This document shows, one piece after another, positions 14,499-22,248 of a stretch of DNA of 64,000 nucleotides; position 1 is the first letter of the stretch; each line of letters begins with the position of its first letter. The DNA lies in assembly GCA_018268715.1 (NCBI GenBank), contig JAFDVZ010000007.1, forward strand, positions 609,453-673,452, in the 5' to 3' direction. Source of the stretch: Acidobacteriota bacterium (lineage in GTDB: Bacteria > Acidobacteriota > Terriglobia > Bryobacterales > Bryobacteraceae). The translations under genes were made by a program, and so were the position numbers. The notes beneath the pieces were generated by a model. It worked only from the letters and a program-made list of their open reading frames with translations, ran no database searches and was not told where the DNA came from.

Positions 14499-16345
14499 CT
14501 CTTCATCCAGAGGAAGAGCACCAGGAGACCCCATAGGTGATACCCGAAGTTGGCACGCCGGTCCATGTGCGCACGAAGGATGGACTCGACCTCGGACCAA
14601 TGGAACACGCCGGCGTCTTCGACGGTGCGGCGGTTGATCGTATCCATGAGCAGCGGCTTCAGACAAGTGCGGAGCCACTGGTGGGCCGGGATGTCGAACC
14701 CTTCCTTACGGCGGGTCAGGATCGACTGCGGCAGTTTGTCGTTCATGAGCGAACGCAGCACGTACTTCAGCTTCTGGCCCTGCACCTTCAGCGATTCGGG
14801 CAGGCGTCCGGCGAATTCCACGATTCTGTGATCGAGGAACGGCGGCCGGACTTCGAGCGAGTGGGCCATGCTCATGCGGTCGCACTTATATAAGATGTCG
14901 TCCGGGAGATAGAAGGACTGGTCGAGCCAGAGATAACGGTTCAGATAGCCGGGTTTCGCGCCGCCTTCAAAGATCGAATCGAGCAGTTCGCTGGTGGGAC
15001 GGTGTCCGTTGCGCAGGTGGAGGCGCTCCTTCTCCATTTCGGAGAATGTCCCGTTCCAGAAGACGTGGGATTCCAACTCGGGCAGCAGGGAGCCCTGGAT
15101 GAAACGGCGCAGCTTGTACTCGAGACCGGCCTTTTCGTCGGACACCGGGAGGAAGCGGGTGAGGGCTCCGGCGAGGCGGCGGGCCGCGCGCGGGACGCAC
15201 CGGAAGGAGCGGGCGTAACGGTCGGCGAGATAGGTTACGTAGCCGCCGAATAACTCGTCGGCGCCTTCGCCGCTGAGAGCCACGGTGACCTGGCGGCGAG
15301 TCATCTCACTGAGATACCAGACGGGGACCGCGCCCGCGTCGGCGCTGGGCTCGTCGGAATAATACGATAACTGCTCGACTACGCCGGGGAGGGTTTCGTT
15401 GGGGCTCAGGTCGAATTCGTGGTGATCGGTGTCGTAGGCGGCGGCGATCTCGCGGAAATACTCGCTTTCGTCGAACTTACGGCCCTTGAAGGACACCGAG
15501 AAGGTCTTGAGACGCGTGGCGCCGGTCTGGCGGGCGTAGTGGACGATGGTGGATGAATCGAGTCCGCCGCTGGCCCAGACGCCCAGGGGAACGTCGGAGA
15601 CCAGGTGCTCCTTCACCGAGTCGTAGAGGAGGGAGTCGAGTTCCTCCTTGGCGGCGTCGAGGGTGATTTTCGCGTCGGGCTGGAGGTTCAGGCGCCAGTA
15701 GGGTTCGCTGCGGACCTCGCCTTCACGCCATTCGAGCCAGTAGCCGGGGCGGAGCTTTTCGACGCCATCGATCAGCGTGTAGGGGCAGGGGACGTAGTTC
15801 AGCGACAGATAGTGATGCAGGCCCTGGGCGCTGAGATGACGGTCGATTTCCGGGTGCTCGAGGATGCCTTTGAGTTCCGAGGCGAAGTAGATGTCGCGGT
15901 TGCGGAAGGCGATGTAAAGGGGCTTGATGCCGAGGCGGTCCCGGGCGAGGACCAGGCGGCGGGCGGCTTCGTTCCACAGCGCCACGCCGAACATGCCGCG
16001 GAGGCGTTTGAAGCACTCCACATCCCATTGGACGAAGGCCCTGAGGACCACTTCGGTGTCGCAGCGGGAGTCGAATTGGTGGCCTAGGGCTTCGAGCTCC
16101 TGACGGACTTCGGCGTGGTTGTAGACTTCGCCGTTGAAGACGATGGTCACCGGGCCGGCGTGCATGGGCTGCTGGCCGTGTTCGAGATCGATGATCTTCA
16201 GGCGGACGGCGCCCAAGGAGACCGTCGTGGTTTCGAATACGCCTTGCTGGTCGGGCCCGCGGTGGATGAGCGAACGGGTGGCGCGCCGGATACGCGACGG
16301 ATCAACGCTCCGGTCCAGATGTGTGAAGCCAACGATTCCGCACAC
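14438..16345 (-). CDS. asnB: Asparagine synthase-type glutamine amidotransferase
   Basis: 635 aa, GTG start. Cys2 of MCGIVGF is the N-terminal nucleophile of the class II amidotransferase domain (RSLIHRGPD, VFNGEVYNH, CDTEVVLRAF); ammonia passes to the C-terminal synthetase with the ATP-pyrophosphatase loop GVWASGGLDSSTI. SGEGADELFGGY and the HSLEVRPPFLDH region complete the fold. Housekeeping AsnB is shorter; this length and the SLNYVPCPYTL segment resemble amidotransferases found in exopolysaccharide and exosortase clusters. Its position just before two glycosyltransferases supports amidation of a surface sugar or peptide, but free asparagine synthesis cannot be excluded. Confidence 0.9.
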   Translation of the reverse strand: MCGIVGFTHLDRSVDPSRIRRATRSLIHRGPDQQGVFETTTVSLGAVRLKIIDLEHGQQPMHAGPVTIVFNGEVYNHAEVRQELEALGHQFDSRCDTEVVLRAFVQWDVECFKRLRGMFGVALWNEAARRLVLARDRLGIKPLYIAFRNRDIYFASELKGILEHPEIDRHLSAQGLHHYLSLNYVPCPYTLIDGVEKLRPGYWLEWREGEVRSEPYWRLNLQPDAKITLDAAKEELDSLLYDSVKEHLVSDVPLGVWASGGLDSSTIVHYARQTGATRLKTFSVSFKGRKFDESEYFREIAAAYDTDHHEFDLSPNETLPGVVEQLSYYSDEPSADAGAVPVWYLSEMTRRQVTVALSGEGADELFGGYVTYLADRYARSFRCVPRAARRLAGALTRFLPVSDEKAGLEYKLRRFIQGSLLPELESHVFWNGTFSEMEKERLHLRNGHRPTSELLDSIFEGGAKPGYLNRYLWLDQSFYLPDDILYKCDRMSMAHSLEVRPPFLDHRIVEFAGRLPESLKVQGQKLKYVLRSLMNDKLPQSILTRRKEGFDIPAHQWLRTCLKPLLMDTINRRTVEDAGVFHWSEVESILRAHMDRRANFGYHLWGLLVLFLWMKRWNVIPSPTQGEPETILTTA

Positions 16346-16406
16346 TACACGTGTCCCCGTTTCACCTTTCCGATGAGCAAACTATAGCACAATGGCGTGT
16401 TTTGGC

Positions 16407-16997
16407 TCATTTTACGGCCAGTTGGAAGTCGAGCACGACCACCAGCGAGTCGGCGAGGACGCGGATTTCGCGCACGTCGAAGCGGCGGAGTTCCTGGCGG
16501 AGGGGCGAGTTCGGCTTGGGCTCCTCCAGGATGCGTTTGGCGTCGGCCGCCATGTTGTATTTGAAGTTGCGCGCCAGGCTTTCGGCCATGACGGAGCGGA
16601 CACGGCGGATGTAGAAGCCGTCGCGGCCGGGCGTGTCGACGCGGACGTCCTGTAGAGCCAACGCGCCGTCGCGGTACTGCGGGATGGCGCCGATGACGAC
16701 GTCGAACGAGTCGCCGAGACCGACGCAACGACCGAAGAAGGCTCCGGCGGCCTTACCGCTGAAGCGCGCCCGCACAAGCAGACGGCCCTTGTCGGCCGAC
16801 ACGAAGGGCTTTTCCAGGAACGCGAAGTTGCACTTGTTCCTGGCGTCGTTTTTGACGTAGAGACGCCCTTCCTGGGTGAAGATCTGGTCCCCCAGGATGC
16901 GTTGTAACGCGCTGAAATAGAGCTGGAGTTCGGCGGCTGGGGCGGCGCAGGCGAATAACAGAGCCGCGGCCAGGGTCCGCGCTATCGGGCTTGACAC
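16407..16997 (-). CDS. Secreted protein of unknown function
   Basis: 196 aa. The GTG at 16995-16997 with GGAAAGGAC just upstream gives a clear signal peptide (VSSPIARTLAAALLFACAAPAAE). The mature part is a single alpha/beta domain beginning LQLYFSALQRILGDQIFTQEGRLYVKND with strands such as GRLLVRARFSGKAAG and GALALQDVRVDTPG. This layout recalls small periplasmic lipid-binding or YceB-like domains, but the match is loose. It overlaps the end of the upstream gene by 16 bases, so the two are probably translated together. Function not recognised. Confidence 0.75.
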   Translation of the reverse strand: MSSPIARTLAAALLFACAAPAAELQLYFSALQRILGDQIFTQEGRLYVKNDARNKCNFAFLEKPFVSADKGRLLVRARFSGKAAGAFFGRCVGLGDSFDVVIGAIPQYRDGALALQDVRVDTPGRDGFYIRRVRSVMAESLARNFKYNMAADAKRILEEPKPNSPLRQELRRFDVREIRVLADSLVVVLDFQLAVK

Positions 16998-17581
16998 GTC
17001 CTTTCCATTGTAGGAGCCTTGGCGGCGGTTTCGGGTTGGCAGGGACGGGCTTCGGGGTAAGCGGCCTTGGATTCGGCGAGGCGACCGTACCAGTAGTCGG
17101 CGACGGCGTCGGCTTTGTTTTGTTGAGTCGCCTGGAGGTCCTTCACCAGGGCGGCGTGAGCCTTGAAATAGGACCGTTCGGCGTCGTTGGCGTAACGACG
17201 GAGAAGGTCGAATATGTTTGCGACCTTCCGCGACATGTTCGAGACGATGACCGCCTCCGGGTTCGTTTCGTCGATTTCTCCCAAGAGCTGTTCGAGGGCG
17301 ATGGATTCGTAGCGGCGCGTGCGCTCGAGACGCCAACGGTTTTGCGCCATCTGTTCGACCAGGAACTTCTGGTGCGTGGTGGCTGGTTTGAATTCGGCCT
17401 TGAGCTCGTCGTTCAACGCGGCGAAGGCGGCGGCGTCTTCGTGGGCGAGCACACGGAAGGTGGACGACAGGCCGTGTGTGGTGGCGTTCTTCGATGAGGC
17501 GGCTTTGCCTTCCGGCGTCTTCGGGCCGGTGGAGCGTTTCGCGTTCTCGCGATTCGCCTGAACTCTGGAGGTGGACGTCAT
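16982..17581 (-). CDS. STGPKTPEGK-motif protein, lineage-expanded family
   Basis: 199 aa, no signal peptide or membrane segment. The ATG at 17579-17581 has a good AGGAGAG site. The basic N-terminus (residues 1-40) carries RVQANRENAKRSTGPKTPEGK followed by a hydroxy-rich, HGLSS segment. The rest is helical: NDELKAEFKPATTHQKFLVEQMAQNRWRLERTRRYESIALEQ, then a charged region and a Pro-rich tail. From memory, many paralogs with this N-terminus exist in Solibacter-type Acidobacteria and some Planctomycetes, often solitary; function unknown, with DNA or RNA binding or a mobile-element link as possibilities. It is the upstream partner of the secreted protein that overlaps it. Confidence 0.8.
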   Translation of the reverse strand: MTSTSRVQANRENAKRSTGPKTPEGKAASSKNATTHGLSSTFRVLAHEDAAAFAALNDELKAEFKPATTHQKFLVEQMAQNRWRLERTRRYESIALEQLLGEIDETNPEAVIVSNMSRKVANIFDLLRRYANDAERSYFKAHAALVKDLQATQQNKADAVADYWYGRLAESKAAYPEARPCQPETAAKAPTMERTCQAR

Positions 17582-17678
17582 TGGCTCTCCTACTTTGAAC
17601 GTAGCGGACGGCTCCAAATTTGCGGCGGGGACAAAATGGAGGTTTTTGTTTGGAATTAATTCGATAGACTGTGGATAA

Positions 17679-18344
17679 ATGGCTGTGAATGGTTCGCGGA
17701 GGGTCTTTCGTTGCAGCGCGATTCTGTTTGACATGGATGGGACGCTGGTGGATTCGACGGCGGTGGTGGTGCGGCATTGGAGGAAATGGGCCGCGCTGCA
17801 CGGGCTGGATGTCGAGGATATTCTGGCGGTGTCGCATGGGCGGCGCACCATCGATACGATGCGGGAGTTTGCGCCGTATGGTCCGGAGTTAGAAGACGCC
17901 GCGCGGCGGTTTGTCGAGGCGGAGGCCGAGGACGGCGAGGGCGTGGTGGAAGTTCCGGGGGCGGGCGCGCTGCTGGCGCAGGTGCCCAGGGAACGGTGGG
18001 CGGTGGTGACGTCGGCGCCGGTTCCGTTAATGACCCGGCGGTTCGGGTTTGCGAGGTTGCCGTTGCCTGACTTGAGGGTGACTTCCGAATTGGTGACCAG
18101 GGGCAAGCCGGATCCCGAGGGGTATCTGCTGGGGGCGGCGAAGCTGGGGCTTCCGGCGGAGCAGTGCCTGGTGATTGAAGACACGCCGGCGGGCGTGGCG
18201 GCGGGCGCGGCGGCCGGGATGGCGGTGCTGGCGGTGGGGACGACAGTGGCCCGGGAGAAGTTGGCGGCGCCTTGGGTGCGGGACTATACGGGCGTCCGGG
18301 TGAGGGTGGGCGAGCACGTGGAATTAGAAGCGAATTGCAGTTAG
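17679..18344 (+). CDS. HAD-superfamily sugar phosphatase / phosphoglucomutase-like
   Basis: 221 aa. Motif I is ILFDMDGTLVDS with nucleophile D18 and acid/base D20; motif II is VVTSAP; the lysine of motif III is in TRGKPDPEGYLLGAAKLG; motif IV is VIEDTPAGVAAGAAAGM. A helical cap lies between residues 30 and 90. This is the class that includes YfdX/DOG-type sugar phosphatases and beta-phosphoglucomutase; the RRTIDTM cap sequence favours a hexitol or hexose phosphatase. An AT-rich stretch (17640-17678) separates it from the divergent STGPKTPEGK gene and probably holds both promoters. Confidence 0.88.
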   Translation: MAVNGSRRVFRCSAILFDMDGTLVDSTAVVVRHWRKWAALHGLDVEDILAVSHGRRTIDTMREFAPYGPELEDAARRFVEAEAEDGEGVVEVPGAGALLAQVPRERWAVVTSAPVPLMTRRFGFARLPLPDLRVTSELVTRGKPDPEGYLLGAAKLGLPAEQCLVIEDTPAGVAAGAAAGMAVLAVGTTVAREKLAAPWVRDYTGVRVRVGEHVELEANCS

Positions 18345-18369
18345 CCGCTCAGGAAATACTCAGCCGGTT

Positions 18370-18375
18370 TATCAT
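18370..18375 (+). promoter_or_regulatory. TATCAT -10-like box, leaderless configuration
   Basis: TATCAT ends 6 bases before the ATG at 18382, the distance expected if transcription begins at that A. No clear -35 sequence is visible 17 bases upstream. Confidence 0.45.
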
Positions 18376-18381
18376 CTAATG

Positions 18382-18735
18382 ATGAAAATCCGGCAGGCGC
18401 AATTGGATGCAATGCGCCTTTCCCTGATCGCCGAGTTCGAATGCGAAGCCGCGGCGCACCTACGATCGCGATTTCCGGAGAAGACCGCCGAGATCGGCGC
18501 GGCGCTGGGCGAGTACGTTTCCGAGTGGGTGCGATTCGCCGAGCGGCAGGACATCCGCATGAAGAGCGATGTGCTGCGGCTGCTCGAGTACTCCATCTAC
18601 TATTGGCCTCATTTCAATGAATCCGAGGAAGCCCTGGACTGGCTGTGGGCCATCCTCCGCCACCCGGTGCTGGACGGGACCGATAAGCTGGACCGGATCG
18701 ACCGGGAGCTGAGCCCGGGGGCGCGCGATGCCTAG
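18382..18735 (+). CDS. Small helical partner protein of the cysteine-rich effector candidate
   Basis: 117 aa from the ATG at 18382; the adjacent ATG at 18379 adds one residue. It begins MKIRQAQLDAMRLSLIAEFE and is all-helical, with AAHLRSRFPEKTAEIG, DVLRLLEYSIYYWPHF and EEALDWLWAILRHPVL. The layout resembles small proteins that I remember lying beside PAAR/VgrG-type effectors in type VI loci (opening with a basic IR..QM segment, then a DVLRFLELMF-like block). It overlaps the next gene by 8 bases, so the pair is co-translated. An adaptor, chaperone or immunity role is inference. Confidence 0.75.
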   Translation: MKIRQAQLDAMRLSLIAEFECEAAAHLRSRFPEKTAEIGAALGEYVSEWVRFAERQDIRMKSDVLRLLEYSIYYWPHFNESEEALDWLWAILRHPVLDGTDKLDRIDRELSPGARDA

Positions 18736-20062
18736 CGCCCTTGTGTCCGGCAGCGGACCTTATCAAATCAAAGTTCCGGAGAAGAAGGGCAACTCGATTG
18801 TCACGCTGGAGAGAGGCTTCTTCAAAGATCCCGCGCAATTCGACACCTTGAAAGCCGGAATGGTGGTGGAGTTCGAACTCACCGGGAACAAGCGCGCCAT
18901 CGCGCCGGGCACGATGTGGCTTCCCGACCTGCCGGCGAACAAGGGGAAGACCGGGCTCAGCGGGGCGTTGGGCGAGGTGAAGAAGCCGTGCGAGCAGCAG
19001 TGGCTGTGCCCTTATCCCGGCTGCGGCAGGATCAACTCACTGTGGTTCCCCAATGAGAAGGCCCCGAAGTGTCTGTATTGCAGCGGACCGAGACCGCACC
19101 TGGAGGGCGAGGTTCCACTTGGGAAGTGGCTGCCGGACGACGAGGGCACGATCCGGACTTACCGCTTCAAGGCCGTGATGTGGGAGTGCACCGGGTGCGG
19201 ACATCAGCAGGATTTGTATCTCAAGCTGACTCAGTGCCAGAGTTGCAAAAAGCCGAAGCAGATCGCCGACGATACGACGACTTTCTGGCAGGAGGGCGCC
19301 CCGTTTGTTCTGAAGTTTGTCGCCTTCGAGTACAAGCCGGTCAAGATCGACGCGAGCACGCATACGACGCTCGATCAGATTCTCGACCGGGCGAAGGATG
19401 GCTTTTCGAACGCCAAGCCGGAGACGTGCGCCCACTGCAAGGGGCCGAACCACGGTTCGGGCGAGGCGCTTTCGTTCGCGGCGTATTATCACCTGGACGG
19501 TTCGGTGGTGGGAACGCACAGGAAGCGGATGCTGGAGGCGCTGCTGGAGGTGAACGGCAAGTGCGAGTGCGGTTTGAAGGCGGTTCCGAAAGGCGCGCAG
19601 TTCTACCGGAGTTCGGTGCATGACAACGCTCGCGGGATGTTCGAGAACAAGCGCGAGGGGATCGTGAAGGCGATCCAAGTGTCGCAGGGCAACACGGGGA
19701 AGGTCACCGAGTACAAGAACTGCACGAAGAAACCGGACGCCGAGTTATGCCACCTAGTTTCGATCGGAGCGGGCGGGTGTCCGGTGAATGACGGGAACAT
19801 TCTGCCGCTGAGTCAGTTCTGCACGCTGTGCCAGTGCCTGGATGCGTTGTGCACGGCGTGGCAGGGCGAGACGATCAAGAACCTGGAACTCTACGCGAGC
19901 AAGAACACTGACTTCGTAGCGTCGTTCGAGAAGTTCATGACGGACTCCCTGGCGCCTTCGACGGTGAAGCTGTTCCAGCCGCAGTGGGACAAGATCAAGT
20001 CGAAGTATGGGGCGCCGGACGGCAAACAGGAGAAAGCCGCGGCGGCGTCGGTCACTGATTGA
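18728..20062 (+). CDS. Cysteine-rich multi-zinc-ribbon protein, putative polymorphic effector
   Basis: 444 aa, no signal peptide. Residues 1-75 form a beta-rich domain (GPYQIKVPEKKGNSIVTLERG). Then come Cys pairs typical of zinc ribbons: CPYPGCGR with CLYC, CTGCG with CQSC, CAHCKG, and CECG. The C-terminal block contains ELCHLVSIGAGGC, GNILP and FCTLCQCLDALC, whose His-...-GG-...-N-...-CxxC spacing recalls HNH/treble-clef nuclease toxins, although the last His is Gln. Coupling to a small helical gene and a type VI core 12 kb away suggest a secreted effector. The exact family is not recognised. It converges with chbG-like, overlapping it by 11 bases. Confidence 0.78.
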   Translation: MPSALVSGSGPYQIKVPEKKGNSIVTLERGFFKDPAQFDTLKAGMVVEFELTGNKRAIAPGTMWLPDLPANKGKTGLSGALGEVKKPCEQQWLCPYPGCGRINSLWFPNEKAPKCLYCSGPRPHLEGEVPLGKWLPDDEGTIRTYRFKAVMWECTGCGHQQDLYLKLTQCQSCKKPKQIADDTTTFWQEGAPFVLKFVAFEYKPVKIDASTHTTLDQILDRAKDGFSNAKPETCAHCKGPNHGSGEALSFAAYYHLDGSVVGTHRKRMLEALLEVNGKCECGLKAVPKGAQFYRSSVHDNARGMFENKREGIVKAIQVSQGNTGKVTEYKNCTKKPDAELCHLVSIGAGGCPVNDGNILPLSQFCTLCQCLDALCTAWQGETIKNLELYASKNTDFVASFEKFMTDSLAPSTVKLFQPQWDKIKSKYGAPDGKQEKAAAASVTD

Positions 20063-21146
20063 AGCCCGTGCCGCGGATGCGCTGGCGGCGCTCCATGAGC
20101 TCGCGCCAGGTGGTGAGCACGTAACCTCCTTCGTGGAGGAAGCGGGCAAAGGCGGGATCGGTCATGGCGAGCATGTCGGCGCGGCGGATCAGGCCCGAAT
20201 CAGAAATGCGGGCGAATGTTTCGGTGGTGGAGGTGCAGTGCATGATCACCATCGTGACGCCGGGCTTGAGTTGGGAGAGCGTCGTCTTATAGAGATTCGT
20301 GCGCCAGCGGCGGAGTTGTTCGTCGTCGGTGGGGTCGATGCCGGGCGGGATCTTCCAGCCGTAGCTGGTGTTGTGGAGGTCGTCGAGAACGGGGAGGCCG
20401 GCGCGCCAGAGCTGGTCGCCGATCTTGCGCATGGCGTCGACGCGGGCTTCGGTGGAGAGCGTCATGCCTTGCGTGTAGCGGCCTTCGGCCCGGAGGCTGG
20501 CGATCTCTTCAGCGTCGAGATCCTGCTTGATGTAGGAATTGTGGCCGCCGGGCAGCATCACGGGGATGCGGTTTTCCATGCCCAGGCGGACGTAGCGTTC
20601 GAGAAACGCCGGGCTGGCGAAGAGCGTGCCCATGTGGGAGTCGAGGTGGGTGGGGTGGAAGCCCATGCGCTCGGCGCGATCGAGCTGGGCGCGGATTTCA
20701 CGGTCGACTTCGTCGGCGGTGGCGCGGGCGGCGACCGAGGCGACCGAGCTCCACATGGCGCCTTCGATGTCGATGAGGCCGGGGACGACGCTGGCGCCGG
20801 CGAGCGGGCTCCAGCGGTAGTCCTTCCATTCCGAGGTCAAGGTGAGGTGGAGGCCGGCGTCGGCTTCCGGGTGGGCCCTTATGTAGCGGACGATTTGCGA
20901 GACCCAGGGACAAGGCATCATGACGCTGAACGAGCGGGCGGCGCCGTTTTCGATCACGTTCTGAATGCCGGCGTTGGAGTCGTAGGACATGCCGGCGTCG
21001 TCCATGTGGAGGATCAAAATACGCTCGCCCCGGCCCCAACCGAGACGTTCGGCATAAGTGGGTGGGGCGGGGCGAGCGCTGGAGGCAGGCTTCTGTGCGA
21101 GGCACGCGCAAACAGCGGCCAACATTAACAACAACCGCGGAAACAT
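20052..21146 (-). CDS. Exported ChbG/YdjC-family carbohydrate deacetylase-like protein
   Basis: 364 aa. The ATG at 21146 (MFPRLLLMLAAV) is preferred: a perfect TATAAT (minus strand, 21157-21162) lies 10 bases upstream, so the earlier ATG at 21158 would fall inside the promoter. A Sec signal peptide ends near AQKPAS. The YdjC signature is intact: LHMDDAGMS with the Asp pair, and HPTHLDSHMG with the metal histidines. Members remove acetyl groups from chito-oligosaccharides or similar sugars; a signal peptide implies an external or periplasmic substrate. It is convergent with the cysteine-rich gene. Confidence 0.88.
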   Translation of the reverse strand: MFPRLLLMLAAVCACLAQKPASSARPAPPTYAERLGWGRGERILILHMDDAGMSYDSNAGIQNVIENGAARSFSVMMPCPWVSQIVRYIRAHPEADAGLHLTLTSEWKDYRWSPLAGASVVPGLIDIEGAMWSSVASVAARATADEVDREIRAQLDRAERMGFHPTHLDSHMGTLFASPAFLERYVRLGMENRIPVMLPGGHNSYIKQDLDAEEIASLRAEGRYTQGMTLSTEARVDAMRKIGDQLWRAGLPVLDDLHNTSYGWKIPPGIDPTDDEQLRRWRTNLYKTTLSQLKPGVTMVIMHCTSTTETFARISDSGLIRRADMLAMTDPAFARFLHEGGYVLTTWRELMERRQRIRGTGFNQ

Positions 21147-21185
21147 AGGAAGCGCCATTATACCGTGGCCGCTTCGCGGTTTCGG

Positions 21186-22115
21186 CTACATCTTGAGAAG
21201 CTTGATGCCGCCGTTGCTGGTGGTGAGATCGATGAGCGGTCCGCCGCTGCCGAGCGTGCCTTCGAGCGAGTGCTTGCCGATGGTCCCGCGGGTGAGAACG
21301 TCGAAGTCCGTGGTGACGGGCGAGTTCGACGTGCGGGCGCGGACACGGGCGTTGGCGGAACTGGGCATGCGCACGACGATGGACGAATTCGAGGTGTTGG
21401 CGCGGACGTCGCGGACGGCGTCCATGGCGAGTTCGATGTGGCCGTTGGAGCTTTCCAGGCGCACCGGGCGGCTGGCGTCGGGTTCGAGCAGGCGGGCGTT
21501 GATGCCTCCGTTGGAGGTGCTGGCGTCGAGCGCGCCCTTGTTCATTTCGACCTTGATGCCGCCGTTGGTGGTGTGGAGCGTGGCGTCGCCCGTGTTGTTG
21601 ACCGCGTCGATGCCGCCGTTGGAGGTGCGGGCTTCGAGCGTGCCCTTGAGACGCCAGACGCGGATGCTTCCGTTGGAGCTGCGGAGGTTGGCGAGACCTT
21701 CGACGTCGTCGACGCGGATGCCGCCGTTCGAGCTGACGATGCGGTCGAGCTGGACGCGACGGGGCACGCGGATGGAGTAGCGGGCGCCGGTGTTGCGGGC
21801 GCCGACCGGCGGGATGGTGCGGATCTGAAGCACGCCAGGCGAGGAGGAGACGTCGATCTTGATTTCCTTGAGGGCTTGGGGAGAGGCGGCGTATTTCGTG
21901 CCGTTGATTTCGACGGAGTCCTTCTCCCAACTGGAGATCTCGATGGCGCCGTTCAGGTTTTCGACGCTGAGGCGGCCGCCGGCGGACAGGGCGTAGGTGA
22001 GGTGGAAGTCTTCCTTGTACCGATCGAAGGGGCCGCCGACGAAGTCGAAATCGTCGCAGGCGGCGAGGAATAACATGGGCGCCGCGACGGCGGCGGCGCA
22101 CAGGGCGAGACGCAT
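21186..22115 (-). CDS. DUF4097-like beta-helical lipoprotein
   Basis: 309 aa. The ATG at 22115 follows a perfect AGGAGG with 6-base spacing. The signal ends in the lipobox LAAC, giving a membrane lipoprotein. After about 100 residues the chain is built of 20-25 residue units with a repeated TSNGGI or SSNGSI turn: SSNGGIRVDD, SSNGSIRVWR, TSNGGIDAVN, TTNGGIKVEM, TSNGGINARL, SSNGHIELAM, TSNSSIVVRM, TSNSPV and TSNGGIKLLKM. This is the DUF4097/adhesin-like right-handed beta helix; members are often tied to stress or anti-sigma systems. Function not known. It diverges from pyc. Confidence 0.88.
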   Translation of the reverse strand: MRLALCAAAVAAPMLFLAACDDFDFVGGPFDRYKEDFHLTYALSAGGRLSVENLNGAIEISSWEKDSVEINGTKYAASPQALKEIKIDVSSSPGVLQIRTIPPVGARNTGARYSIRVPRRVQLDRIVSSNGGIRVDDVEGLANLRSSNGSIRVWRLKGTLEARTSNGGIDAVNNTGDATLHTTNGGIKVEMNKGALDASTSNGGINARLLEPDASRPVRLESSNGHIELAMDAVRDVRANTSNSSIVVRMPSSANARVRARTSNSPVTTDFDVLTRGTIGKHSLEGTLGSGGPLIDLTTSNGGIKLLKM

Positions 22116-22248
22116 GGGAAACCTCCTATCTGGTTTACGCAAATGGAGTTTACGACAACTGCCTCCGGAAAGTTCCGTGATACTTTGGATTTATAGCGAC
22201 GGGCGTCTGGGCGTCCGGCGCACTCCCTTCTGAAAACCGTTCCTCGAC

